NCBI RefSeq assembly: GCF_017654505.1
Contig: NC_054534.1
Location: 27,273,689 to 27,337,688, forward strand
Length of the DNA stretch: 64,000 bases
Source: Polyodon spathula
Taxonomy: Eukaryota > Chordata > Actinopteri > Acipenseriformes > Polyodontidae
Reading direction: 5' to 3'
Below the pieces are notes generated by a model that searched no databases, had not been told where the DNA came from, and saw only the letters and a program-made list of their open reading frames with translations. Within the stretch, counting starts at the first letter, position 1. Every line of letters begins with the position of its first letter. Below, in pieces: positions 28,503 to 47,446 of the stretch. Position numbers and translations under genes: made by a program.

Positions 28503-30369
28503 CTGTCAAGGACAAAAACGATCACAAATGAGCTACAAAACACAATTCACTTACCATGTTGAATACTAACGCATGATTACCAAGGAGCTTTATAAATGGG
28601 GTACACTGAAGGAGATAAAGCACTATAAAGAAGAGAATACTGTGCAATATGATGGGCTTGCCTCATTTTTTGGTTGCCTCATGTTTATTTATTAGAATAA
28701 GGACAGGCAACAGGCTGTCAATTAACATTCAACATTGTTATTTAATTTCATTAATAAGAAATGTTGTGTTATAACATTTAATTAGTTCAACACATCAAGA
28801 ATGTTTGGCACAGTTAAACAGAGAGTTTCTTGCTTTTCAGATAGTTTCAGATCATGACAACAAGGACTTTCAAGAATATACGTCTTGTTGAATTTAAGAG
28901 TACTAGAAAACTAGGTACTCTACACTTTGGGGATTACTCCTTAAGTTATGCAAAATCATTTCTTATATTTTCACAGATTGCCACAGCCAATCAGGTTCTA
29001 AATAGAGTTGCTATTATCCAATGGTAGATGCTCGCTATGCAAATATGGCCTAGACAAAGGATGGTGGCATGATGAACAGGTTTCTACTGACAAGTCACTA
29101 TAAGGTTGTGCCTATTATTACAAACAGGTATCCCTAATGTTACTTTGTCTAGAGGCAAGTAGGCTACCCATAGAACAATATATACTTTGCCGGGCTACAG
29201 TACCTGCATACATTTTTTCATACATTTTTGAAAATATCTTTTTAGGTAATGCTGAGGAATACCACACAGGAACAAACAATTATCCTTTATCAAAAATACA
29301 TTATGAAAATGTAACTGAAACCATGTGGTATAAATATGCTTAGCGCCACTGCCAAGAATCGTGCGTTCAATCCGTTTGTGTCACTCAAGATTATATTGGT
29401 CAGTTTCTTCTGATTTTCAGATGCAAAACACCAAGAGAGACTTTTAAAGCGTTTGTATATAACAGTTATTCTTCAGAAGATCTGTGTACAGCGAGGTACA
29501 TTTTTTCCTAGCCTAGGATTCTGAACAGTAATAGTAACATGCTGGGTAGCATACATGCTTGATTTTCAGGGCTTAATGTTTTAAACATGAGCTCAGAGAG
29601 TTTTAGCACATACCACTACCGTACTGTAGGAGGGTGCCCCGCCATCAATGTGTGTTAGAAATGTTGTGAAATGTTTATTTATCAAAAGGATACTCAAAAA
29701 CATTTCTTGGATACAATTTTCTTAATCCTACTGTACATATGCCATGCTTTTCATACATTAAAAACCAGACAGCAGCAGTTTTATTACAGACATTTATCTA
29801 CTCAGAACCACAGAACACAAACAGAAGCAGAATAAAAGTTCCGGAAGGAATACCTAAGAAATAAATGGAGTTTACAAAGCCAAATAAAAAGAACTGTTAT
29901 TGAATTCAAAGTCAATCTGTGTACAGATCACTAGTATTCCACCACATCCTACGTGGTTTCTCATTACTCCCATTGTCAGGAAATGTGGGAGAAAAGAAAC
30001 AAAAGTAACGCCCACACAGAAATATACACATTTACATCTACTAAAAACATTTTACTTTCAAATCGACTTTCAATACGTCCTTAACATCACTGAGATCCTT
30101 TTTGCCAATATAAGATACTTCAATCTCCACAAATTTGTTGAAGTTCAGCTTTTGGACAGCCTACTGATGCCTGCACATGGGAACAGGAAGTCATTATGGC
30201 ATGACACTAAATTGCTCAGACGGTTTTGAATTACGCATTTCTCATACTTGTGTTCAATACCTACTGCAAAATTGAATTCCTAAATGATTTCCAACTTGTC
30301 TGTCATTCCACACATCACATTTAACAGATCTTCTTGGGAATGATTAGAAAAGAAGTCGATACCTATCTA
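28503..30369 (-). other. intron before the last PSD3-like exon
   Basis: Intron sequence between exon 32178-32321 and the terminal exon, on the side of the terminal exon. Nothing coding was recognised. The remaining part of this intron is occupied by the Tc1-like element 30370-31966. Confidence 0.7.
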
Positions 30370-31966
30370 CAGTGGCTATAGTAAGTATTCTACCCCCTTG
30401 GACGTTTTCAGTTTGTTGTGTTACAATCTGAAATCTTGATGCATTTAAATGGGATTTTTTTTCCTTTCATTTACACAACCTACTCACACTTCGAAGAGGC
30501 AAGAGAATTTTTATTGTGAAACAACAGTTAATCAAAAAAAAAAAAAAAAACTGAAATGTCTTGGTTAGATAAGTATTCACCCCTCTGAGTCAATACCTGG
30601 TAGAACCACCTTTGGCAGCAATTACAGCTGTGAGTCTCTCGGGGTGAGTTTCTATCAGGTTTGCACATCTAGATTGTGCAATGTTCGCCCATTCTTGGCA
30701 AAATTGTTCCTCTGTTAAGTTGGATGGGGATCGTTGGTGGATAGCAAGTCTTGCCACAGATTCTCAATTGGATTCAAGTCTAGGCTTTGACTGGGCCACT
30801 CCAGGACATTCACTTTCTTGTTTTTAAGCCACTCCAGTGTCGCTTTGGCTGTGTGCTTGGGGTCGTTGTCCTGCTGAAAGGTGAATCCCCGTCCCAGTCT
30901 TAAGTCGTTTGCAGACTGAAGCAGGTTTTCCTCATGGATTTGCCTGTATTTAGCTCCATCCATTTTGCCCTCTACCCTGACAAGCTTCCCAGTCCCTGCT
31001 GATGAAAAGCATCCCTGTAGCATGATGCTGCCACCAGCATACTTCACAGTAGGGATGGTGTTACCTGGGTGATGTGCTGTGTTGGGTTTGCGCCAGACAT
31101 AATGCTTTGCATTTATGCAAATTATTTAAATTTTTGTTACATCGGACCACAGAATCTTTTGCCACATCTTTTCAGAGTCTCCCACATGCCTTTCTGCAAG
31201 TTCCATGTGGGATTTAAAGGTTTCCTTCTTGTGACTCTTCCATACAGGCCAGTTTATTGGAGTACCTCAGCTATTGTTGACATATGGACAGTTTCTCCCA
31301 TCTCAGCCATGGAACGCTGTAGATCTTTCAGGGAGTTGTCATTGGCCTCTTGGTGGCTTCTTTGACCAATGCCCTTCTTACCTGGCTGCTCAGTTTGGGA
31401 GGACGGCCTGCTCTAAGCAGATTCTCGGTGGTGCCCTATACCTTCCACTTCTTAATGATCAACTTGACTGTGCTCCAAAGGATATTCAAAATCTTTGAAA
31501 TATTTTTATAGCCCTCCCATTATCTGTGCCTTTCCACAACTTTATCCCGGAGTTGTTCTGAAAGCTCCTTGGTCTTCATGGTAGTATCTTTGCTTTGAAT
31601 GCACTAACCAACTGTGGGACCTTACAGAGACAGGTGTATTTAATCCGAAATCATGTGAACCACTTTTACTGCACACAGATGGACTCCGTTTAACTTATTG
31701 TGTGAATTTTGAAGGCAACTGGTTACACCTGAGCTTATTTAGAAGTGTCATAGCAAAGGAGGTAAATACTTATCTAATGAAGACTTTTCAGGTTTTTATT
31801 TTTAATTGATTTGTTTTTTCACACCCCCATTTTTTCATACATTGAAAGTGTTGAGTGGGTTGTGTAAATAAAATAAAAAAAATCCCACTTAAATGCATCA
31901 AGATTTCAGGTTGTAACACAACAAACTGAAAATGTTCACGGGGGTGAATACTTCCTACAGGCACTG
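30370..31966 (-). mobile_element. full-length Tc1-like transposon, both ends present
   Basis: 1597 bp between TA dinucleotides. The left end CAGTGGCTATAGTAAGTATT and the inverted right end share about 90 bases, including TTTTCAGTTTGTTGTGTTAC and TCTTGATGCATTTAA. The minus-strand frame 31047-30715 encodes [34 protein letters not shown] (second Asp) and [17 protein letters not shown] (the Glu). The N-terminal third is broken by frameshifts around 31070-31600. It is structurally complete but without an intact transposase. It lies in the last intron of the PSD3-like gene, same strand as the gene. Confidence 0.92.
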
Positions 31967-32147
31967 TATATTCTGTGGTAAAATAAGTAGAAAAAGAACA
32001 ATAATTGTGGTCAAAGTCATTGTAGGCTGCTGTCCTGGAGTGCCGGACAGTAACCAAAAACTATTTGGGACAATCATCAGGTTCTAAAAAGTTGGAATAA
32101 ATTGCTTGGACGCATTCAGTGAACGTGGGAATTGCATGCCTTCTTCA

Positions 32148-39320
<7,173 letters not shown>

Positions 39321-39538
39321 TTAGTCGTAAAGAACAAATTACGGTTGTTGATCAGAAAAGATCAAACCAGTCATAGGGTTAATTGCAGTTGACAGACTGA
39401 TATTTTCTTGTAGTGGACAAAACCAGCAGACTATAATGAGAACAAAATATATAATGTCTATTTTCTAGGTATCTCATTAAAATGTAATTTAAATTAAAAT
39501 GTAAAATGTTACAGATTCATTTTATGATTCATTCATTC

Positions 39539-39540
<2 letters not shown>

Positions 39541-39588
<48 letters not shown>

Positions 39589-39609
39589 GAACACACACAC
39601 ACACACACA
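39541..39609. repeat. (AG)n(AC)n microsatellite
   Basis: GA dinucleotides from 39545 to 39587, then CA dinucleotides to 39609. It abuts the left end of a Tc1-like element. Confidence 0.95.
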
Positions 39610-40931
39610 CAGTGCCTTGCAAAAGTATTCAGACCCTTCCTATGGTGTCCCATTTTGTGAAATTATAAAATGATGCAGACATTTTTTTAAACTTAATATT
39701 TTATTAAAATCCTGAATGCTCAAACTGAAGACTTCTAAGGGTAAGATAAGTTACAGTAAATGTCAGCAAAAACTAAAGAGAAAAAACTGAAATGTGCTGA
39801 TTGCATAAGTATTCAGACCCGTCAACTCAATATTTGGTGGAAGCACCTGGCGCAGCAATTACAGCGGCAAGTCTTTTTGGGTAAATCTCTACCAACTTTG
39901 CAGTTTCTTGGCAGACTTGCTCAAGCTCTCTGAAGTTGCTTGGGGATCGCTTATGGACAGCAGTTTTCAAGTCTTTCCACAGATTCTCAATAGGATTCAA
40001 GTCAGGACTTTGAGCTACTCAAGGACATTCACTTTCTTATTCTTAAGCCACTCCAGTGTAGCTTTGTCCTTGTGCTTTGGATCAGTGTCCTGCTGAAAGG
40101 TGAATTTTCGCCCCAGTTTTAAGTCTTTACCAGACTGAAACAGGTTTTCCTCTAGTATTTGCCTATACTTTGCTCCATCCAGGCTTTGAGATGGCTTATT
40201 TTTAGTAATGGCTTCATTCTTGCCACCCTGCCAGGCAGGCTACTTCTGTGAAGTGTTCTGGATATTTTTGACTGATGCACATTTTCTCCCATTTCAGCCA
40301 TTGAACTCTGTAGCTCTTTCAAAGTTGTCATTGGCCTCACAGTGGCATCCCTCACCAGTTTCCTCCTTGCCGGCTGCTCAGTTTGGAGGGACGACCTGAT
40401 CTCGGAAGTGTCTAGGTGGTACAATGCACCTTCCATTTCCTGATGATTGTGTAGACAGGGATATTCAGAGACTTTGATATTTTTTTTATACCCTTCTCCT
40501 GATCTGTGCTTTTCAATTACTTTATCCCTGACTCTTTGAAAACTTCTTGGTCTTCATGGTCTTTGCTTGAAAGTCACTGCCTGACCAGGGAACCTCAGAC
40601 AGGTGTTTTTATTCTGAAATCATGAAAACCACTAATACTGCACACAGACAGAGGCAATTCAACTAATCGTGTAGCTCGTTAAGGTCATTTTGTGCACCTG
40701 AATTAATTTAGGTTTGCCACAGCAGGGTTTGAATACTTATGCAATCATGACACTTCCATTTCTATTTCATATTATCTATTTACTTCTTTCTTTTTGTTTT
40801 TGCTTTGAATGTATGGAGTAGATTGTGTATAGAACACATATTAATTCCTACTTCAAAGTGTCACGACTGCAAGCTTTAAAGCAACAAAATGTGAAAACTG
40901 TGAGAGGGTCTGAATACTTTTGCAAGGCACT
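39610..40931 (-). mobile_element. internally deleted Tc1-like transposon
   Basis: The left end CAGTGCCTTGCAAAAGTATT and inverted right end AATACTTTTGCAAGGCACT are both present. At 1.32 kb it is shorter than a 1.6-kb autonomous copy. The minus-strand frame 40436-40152 resembles the N-terminal half of Tc1 transposase (TTLKELQSSMAEMGENVHQS, then [20 protein letters not shown]). It then jumps to remnants of the C-terminal region (40130-39950, where [10 protein letters not shown] is still readable in a broken frame), so the middle of the DDE domain is deleted. It lies in the intron between exons 39177 and 41747 of the PSD3-like gene. Confidence 0.9.
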
Positions 40932-40991
40932 ATATATATATATATATATATATAATATATTATATATATATATAATATATATATATATATA
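40932..40991. repeat. (TA)n microsatellite at a transposon end
   Basis: TA dinucleotides with three AA or TT slips, starting directly at the right end of the Tc1-like element. Confidence 0.95.
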
Positions 40992-41746
40992 TTTATTGGA
41001 CTAAAGCCCTTTCCTAGCTGTGATTTTTTGAAAAATAAGTTTACTGCACTGTGTAGAAAAGAAAAAAAAAAATTTTTGTACACTGCAGTTATACCTCCAA
41101 TATATCAAACCAACATTAAAAATCACACTTATATATAGTATCTTATTTGAGATTGACTGCATTAAAAAAATATTAGAAAGCTGAGAAAAAGATATCGTAC
41201 TGTAGCAGTTATCTGTATTTAATCAACTTTGTATTGAAAATAAACACAGTCTATCGTATTATTGGTAGCATCACATACCTGTCATTATTTAGAAATTGTT
41301 TAGTGGGCCACATTGAATTTGCATCTGACGTGAACATGAAATGGACCAGGTAAACTGAACGAAGACTATAAACAAACAAAAAATCATAATGGAGCACCAG
41401 CTGCGAAATAGTGTACATGAGAACTGGTCCTGAAAAGCAGACAATCACATCTGTGCACAGACAGCTGAGATCACCTCTTCTCTACAGCTTAATGAAGGAG
41501 AAACAGCAGCTCACATGAGAAATCTGTGGTGCACAGGGACATGGGACAACATTTGGTTGGAAATCAGGACTTTCTTGACGATATAGAAGTGTTGGCATGT
41601 ATTTCATACTGTGATGTTCTTTAGCAAGCATGTGGAATGGTTTGGTGAGCATTTAAACCTGTTGTAATTTGGTATTTGTGTTTTTCCAGATTTTAAATTC
41701 CCACTGTACATCTATTGAGTCACAGGAATCTAACCTTGCAACTTAC

Positions 41747-41937
41747 TTTTCTTTCCATCCATGTCTGCATGGATTTTACGGGCGAGAAAGCCTGATTTAT
41801 AAACTGCAGCATTTGGGTCATGGGAAATATCAATGAAAGGGTTACTGCCACTGCCAATTCTACTGATGCCTTTTAAGTGGGCATTATCAGATTTGTCTGC
41901 AAGCTCAGACAGAGATTTCTTCAGCTCATCATCATCT
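41747..41937 (-). CDS. psd3: PSD3-like exon: Sec7-PH linker and PH start
   Basis: A 191-nt exon with one base completing an Ile codon, 63 codons, and one base of a split Thr codon. It reads DDDELKKSLSELADKS, then RIGSGSNPFIDISHDPN, and ends YKSGFLARKIHADMDGKK. The acidic start is the Sec7-PH linker; the SGFLARKIHADMDGK stretch opens the PH domain. The acceptor is TTGTAG before AGATGATG; the alternative frame hits TGA at once, which supports the chosen phase. The donor is GAAAA followed by GTAAGT. The Tc1-like element 39610-40931 lies in the downstream intron. Confidence 0.92.
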
Positions 41938-42145
41938 CTACAATAGAAAGAAGAAAAAAAACGTTAGTCAGAAAAAAAAAAACCTAACATATGGGTCTAT
42001 CCAGTTAGTTTGATCTAAATACCATGGACCCCCTGGCACTTGACATATTTTACAGACAGAAAATCCACTGCAGATGCTGACATGCATGTTTAGATGTTTG
42101 ATTTTTGTAACACTGGCATACAACTTCTAATTACCTCTGGGGCAG

Positions 42146-42500
42146 TGTGACAGGCTGCAAGCCTGCATGGGTTAATAGTTTGGGAGTGTTTTTATTTTGT
42201 TTGGCAGGGATGGGGTGAATTCCATCCCTGCAGAATACACCTGTGGAATGTGGCTGGGTCTTGATTGAATGATTGATCATCAAATCAGGTCTCAGCCACA
42301 TGGTCTAAAAGCAGCAAAAATCCTTTGTTAGCAAGAGGCAGTAGGGAGGTAAAGCTCCTGCTTACATTGTCTGCATATTTAGAGAACTCAAAAGGAGTAC
42401 ATGTGTAATAGTTTGTACATTTAATGCTGTTTAAGAAGCAGTCAAAAGCTCCAAAATAAAACAACAACATGTTGTTTTAGTGTTTCAAATACTAAATTAC
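42146..42500 (+). mobile_element. possible solo LTR fragment
   Basis: It starts TGTGACAGGCTGCAAGCCTG, a common LTR opening, with AATAAA at 42456-42461 followed by an ACAACAACATGTTGTT palindrome. No TATA box and no matching target duplication were found, so the right end is uncertain. Confidence 0.35.
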
Positions 42501-43866
42501 ACTATGTGGCCTTTGGTTAAAACACATTCCTGCTCTACAGGAAAAGCAGTTGCTAAAATATACCATTAGCACTACAAAAAAATCAATAGCCAAAAACAGA
42601 ATGGGGGATTGGGTAATAATGACATAATTCAAGACTGACAGTAAGATCGCGTCAAGTAAGTAACTGTGTTGAATTCCAAAAACAAATATTCGTTTGTTTT
42701 GCCATTTGTCCCCCTCCCCCCAAAACAAAAGTGAATCTGTCTTGCTCATGTTAACATGATCTAAAAAATAAGATGCACAATTATATAAAAACAATCACTA
42801 ACTAGCCTGCTGTACTAGTACTAATCAAAAACCTGTTTTTAATGAGAAATAAATCAGACCGGCAGCGTTTTCTTTCCAGACACAAGCACGAGAAATGGGT
42901 TTTAAACTATAGAGAAAAAACTGCTGTGCTGACTGTGAGCTACATGACTCACATAGTAATCACACTGGAGGACATGCAGTCAATATCAACACCTTTAAAG
43001 TTGCACTAGTGACTAGTGATGCTGTAAAGCAATGGGATTATGAGCTCACATTACACTGCTTTATTATGCTTTGAATAATTTATTCAAAATGTTACTGGTG
43101 TTTTATAAGCCTCAGACAGGACCTTTAATACTAAATGTAAGCAATGCATGATACATTTAGATACGACCTAAAATTAATTAATACCTAAATTGAGGAAATA
43201 TCATAATTTCAATTTGGTACTGAAGTGTCCAGCTTAGCAAGAAATGGTGGAATGACATATAACCTTCATCAGCAAAGTCTGTCTAGTCAGAAGTGTTGCA
43301 TAATAAAGTCACTATGAGCTGACTCAAGACTTGGTGGTAAAGAGTGTCAACACCAAAGTGCATTTTGAACCGATTATTGAATTGTAATGAAAATGTGACC
43401 GTTATCATTTTATCACTGCTTACCGATCAGTCTGACAGAAATTCAACAGGTGGCTTGTGAGGCCTGATCAGTATATTAACACTTTAAATCACAACACCAT
43501 CTGTATATTTTATTAGATCACAGGGATTTTATCTATGAGGTTTATCTACAAGTTTACCTTGTATAAAATCATACTTCGGTGTAGTTTTATTACCAACACA
43601 ATGTGATTCATTTCAACCATTTCAGCACATGCAGCAAAATCAATTGTGTTCTAATATCAAAATAAATCAGCAATGGCAGCCTATGTCTGGACCGTTTCAG
43701 AAAGCACAAGACCACATTTACTTGTGAAGGCACTGAGAGCAGGCATTATTTTTTTAGATTACAGAGTACACAACTAGACGGCCTTCCACATTATAATCAT
43801 CTGTGTTTTTTTGGTGATGCAGAATTCTAACGTTTCTCACCTGCAGTAATTATTCTACTATTTATC

Positions 43867-43867
<1 letters not shown>

Positions 43868-43913
<46 letters not shown>
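43868..43913. repeat. (AAT)n microsatellite
   Basis: About 15 uninterrupted TAA units. Confidence 0.97.
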
Positions 43914-43915
<2 letters not shown>

Positions 43916-44605
43916 GTCTTAAATTAGGAGTTATAAAGTATTTTCTGTATGGGATATTTAAAAACACAACATAAGGCCTCAGTCAATCATAAGAAAGTCA
44001 CTCAATACTTTTGCTGAACCTTCATCTACCTGGCATTAAAATGAACAAATTCAAAGGATACACGTTACCATCTACATTTTTGCAATATTAATTTCTTAAA
44101 ATGTTTGCTATCCTGTTATTTATGTAGTTATATATTGTTGTTACTGCTTATACCATAATTGTAATTTTTCAACCAGAAATCCTGTCATTTCAGTAGCAGA
44201 ATCGGTGGTTGAATTTTTTTTCTTAAGTGATCTTAGCAGAAATAATAGAGAATGACAGAGAACACATGGTAAAAAATGAAACAGGTAAAAAATGACATTT
44301 TTAAAATGTAGATTGTAACAATAAGTATCAGTCTGGTTTTACTACAGTACATGCAACTCAACACAAATTGAAGATAAACATGTTATTACAATCATAATAC
44401 AATAAAACATAATAAAAATAATAAACAAAAAAACAACATTAATAACTTAGATATTCCAAGGATGCATTTGCATAACAAAAGAAGTCATCACTTAAGGACC
44501 ATCATTTTCAAAGTTTTTGTTTCCATTTTCAATATCTTAGAATATACATTCCAATTTTGTTAGACTGTTTCTTGTAAATGAACAGCAAAATATAACAATA
44601 CTTAC

Positions 44606-44649
44606 ATAGCCCATTCCAGCTTTTCGTTTTTGATTGAATTGTAGAGGGC
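44606..44649 (-). CDS. psd3: PSD3-like exon: last Sec7 helix
   Basis: A 44-nt exon encoding ALYNSIKNEKLEWA plus two bases of an Ile codon. ALYNSIKNEKLEWA matches the final helix of the EFA6 Sec7 domain (the ARF exchange domain). The acceptor is TTTTTAG before GCCCTC and the donor is GCTAT followed by GTAAGT. It joins to exon 41747-41937 to read EWAIDDDELKK. The catalytic Sec7 exons that should precede it in a full-length transcript were not found elsewhere in the window and probably lie beyond its high-coordinate end. Phase 0 at its start also suits the candidate short-isoform exon at 56171-56338. Confidence 0.9.
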
Positions 44650-44664
44650 CTAAAAAATGAGAAA

Positions 44665-44683
44665 TAATGTATTATTAATAATA

Positions 44684-44736
<53 letters not shown>

Positions 44737-44737
44737 C
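44665..44737. repeat. (ATT)n microsatellite
   Basis: About 20 TTA units with two early slips, lying a few bases upstream of the 44606-44649 exon acceptor on the gene strand, where it reads as (TAA)n. Confidence 0.97.
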
Positions 44738-45600
44738 TGAATATACACTATGTTATTATTGTAAACTTATGTACTCCTTTCACTTAACATATCCGATTTA
44801 TCCACACCCTTCTTAGTCAGGAGCTTGCCTCCAGTCACCAATATGGTCTAGTGAAGGTGCAAATCAAAAGCTTGTAAGCTGGTACCCAGGCGTGTCTAAT
44901 GTGCAGAAAAGGATAAGGCACAATATTAATGGGACAAATGTACACAGGTGGAATTACAATTCAAATCTGAGTTAGAGCTAGCAATTTTGCACTTTCAGAC
45001 ATGGGTTTGAAGCGAATCCATGAGACACCAGTGTCCTTTCAGTTATTTAAATTCCCATGGAACATGCACACTGTTAAAAAAAAAAGATCTTCCACATTAG
45101 CAAACTGTTATGTATATGGATCTATTAAAACACTTGCATAAGTTTAATGCAGAACTTTTAAATACAATAACACTACATTATTACTGTAGGTTGTAAAAGG
45201 TTTACACCTCCATCGTGGCGATCAGCAACCCCTTGCCAGGCCTCCTTGCCAAAATGAAGTAAAGGAGTGGTTTGTTTTTAAAGATTACTTCACCAGGTCT
45301 CACGACAAAGGTGGTTACATAATGTTTTAATAAGCATGACACCAATGTGAGCCTTTCAGAAGCATCCCAGTCCCCAAGACATTAAACCACCCAAACTTTA
45401 GCAATACCATACAGAGGCTCATTATGCCAGCCAGACAGCTGTCCTAGACACATATCTGTAGGCTTTTCTACTGAACACAAGAGCACACATTGTACATGGA
45501 GAGTGTGCACAATACAAACTAAATGTGTATCGGCAATCTTGAGTTAAAAAAATAAAAATAAATAAAATGATCTATCTATCTATCAATCAATCAATTTATC
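44738..45600. other. intronic sequence, (ATCT)n at 45567-45598
   Basis: Part of the long intron between the candidate first exon and exon 44606-44649. A short ATCT/ATCA tetranucleotide repeat immediately precedes the LINE remnant. No missing Sec7 exon was found here. Confidence 0.6.
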
Positions 45601-45624
45601 ACAGTTAAGTTTTAGTAAGCAAAC

Positions 45625-46485
45625 TTGTTTAATTTGCAGACGACACAAAAATAGGAGGCGTGGCAAACACCGTTGCGGCAGCAAAGGCCATTCAAAATGA
45701 TCTAGACAGCATTCAGAACTGGGCAGACACATGGCAAATGCATTTAATATAGAAAAGTGTAAGGTACTGCACGCAGGCAATAACAATGTCCATTATAAAT
45801 ACCATATGGGAGATGCTGAAATTGAAGGAGGAATCTATGAAAAAGATATAGGAGTTTATGTTGACTCAGAAATGTCTTCATCTGATAGACAATGTGCGGA
45901 AGCTAAAAAAAAAGGCCAACAAGATGCTCGATATATAGTAAAAAGTTTCAAGGGAAGTAATGTTAAAACTTAACAATACATTAAAAAACACCTCATCTAG
46001 AATATCGTGTTCAGTTCTGTTCACCTTGCTACAAAAAGGATATTGCTGCTCTGGAAAGAGTGCAAAGAAGAGCAACCAGCATTATTCCTGGTTTAAAAGG
46101 CATGTCATATGCAGACAGGCTAAAAGAACCGAATCTATTCAGCCTTGAACAAAGAAGACTACGCAGCAACCTGATTCAAGCATAAAAAATTCTAAAAGGT
46201 ATTGACAATGTCGACGCAGGGGGACTTTTTCGACCTGAAAAAAGAAACAAGGACCAGGGGTCACAAATGGAGATTAGATAAAGGGGCACTGAAAACAGAA
46301 GGCACTTTTTTTACACAGAGAATTGTGAGGGTCTGGAACCAACTCCCCAGTAATGTTGAAGCTGGCACCCTTGGATCCTTCAAGAAGCTGCCTGATGAGA
46401 TTCTGGGATCAATAAGCTATTAACTACCAAACGAGCAAGATGGGCCGAATGGCCTCCTCTCGTTTGTAACCTTTCTTATGTTGTT
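45625..46485 (+). mobile_element. LINE 3' end, second copy of the family
   Basis: It encodes FADDTKIGG (the catalytic FADD box of reverse transcriptase) at 45633, then AIQNDLDSIQNWADTWQM, VHYKYHMGDAEIEGGIYEKD and, after frameshifts, [20 protein letters not shown]. It ends in GGCCTCCTCTCGTTTGTAAC then CTTTCTTATGTT, the same 3' end as the minus-strand copy at 17334. The frame is broken near 45970, 46070 and 46190. It is inserted antisense to the PSD3-like gene in its long intron. Confidence 0.87.
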
Positions 46486-46540
46486 ATTATTTCTTGATGT
46501 TTCCTTTTGTAGAGTTTTTTTGTATCAATACACCAACTTC

Positions 46541-46706
46541 TAAGGGTAAGATAAGTTACAGCAAATGACAGCAAAAACTAAAGAGAAAAAACTGAAACGT
46601 GTTGATTGCATAAGTATTCAGACCCGTCAACTCAATATTTGGTGGAAGCACCTGGCGCAGCAATTACAGCGGCAAGTCTTTGGGTAAGTCTCTACCAACT
46701 TTGCAC
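46541..46706 (-). mobile_element. internal fragment of a Tc1-like transposon
   Basis: It is nearly identical to 39730-39902 of the deleted Tc1-like element (AAGGGTAAGATAAGTTACAG, then CAATATTTGGTGGAAGCACC, then GGCGCAGCAATTACAGCGGC). Neither terminal repeat is present. It lies just after the LINE 3' end. Confidence 0.9.
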
Positions 46707-46743
46707 TTTTTTTTTTATTATTTTAAATACACACACACACATA

Positions 46744-47345
46744 TGTGACAAAGTGCCCTCCCCTGTGTATATTATCTGTTATATGTTGCGTGTGGTGTGT
46801 GTATCTAAACGGGTCTGTGTAACACAAGTGTTTAAAATGTATAATTGCATTTAGGCACAGGATTGTACATTACTTCACATGCATTTAAAGTAGTTAATAT
46901 GTGAGCACGAGGTTGCACATAATTAATTCACGTGCTGGGATTCAAGTGAATAATTAATTAGTAATTGAATCCCAGCACACCAGTATAAATAGATGCACGT
47001 TTTATTCACTCGGGGTTGGGTGTTCGGTGAGTGGAGAACGGGATAGGAGACGGAGGTAGAAATAATAAGAATAATATTAATCGTTAAAATATAGAAGCGC
47101 ACCGTGCCTGTTTGTTGGTCCAACGGACAAACAACCAGTAACAAACAAAACAATCTGCAAACAAGTCTGGATTTTTAAACCGCTTAAGCGCCGTGTCACT
47201 GGACAAAAATATTACAATGTCTGCAAATTCTGTCTGTTTGTTTATTTATTAAATGCCAGCGCGGTCGAGTTGGTTTGAGGTGGTTGCTTACAACCTGGCT
47301 AAAGTCTGACGCCACCAGACTGCGGTCGGGTGAAGCCGGCCGAAA
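46744..47345 (+). mobile_element. probable LTR (promoter-bearing) fragment
   Basis: It starts TGTGACAAAGTGCCCTCCCC and has a strong TATAAATA at 46984-46991. Its first 110 bases match a minus-strand fragment at 57590-57697 (TGTGGCAAAGTGCC, GTTGCGTG, AAACGGGTCTGTG), which confirms a dispersed family with that left end. The right end and target duplication are not clear; AAACA before the TA microsatellite is a guess. Confidence 0.45.
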
Positions 47346-47348
47346 CAC

Positions 47349-47349
47349 T

Positions 47350-47432
<83 letters not shown>

Positions 47433-47446
47433 AACACACAAACACA
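47349..47446. repeat. compound (TA)n(CA)n microsatellite
   Basis: TA to 47421, then CA with A slips up to the left end of a Tc1-like element. Confidence 0.96.

Larger units (their letters stand above)
41938..44605 (-). other. PSD3-like intron with a possible LTR fragment
   Basis: Phase 2 intron. It holds the LTR-like block at 42146-42500 and an (AAT)n microsatellite at 43868-43913. The remainder has no recognised feature. Confidence 0.75.

Noticed and set aside
30715..31047. Host gene with a transposase-like domain
   Set aside because: It lies inside a Tc1-like element with both terminal repeats and lacks an intact N-terminal region.
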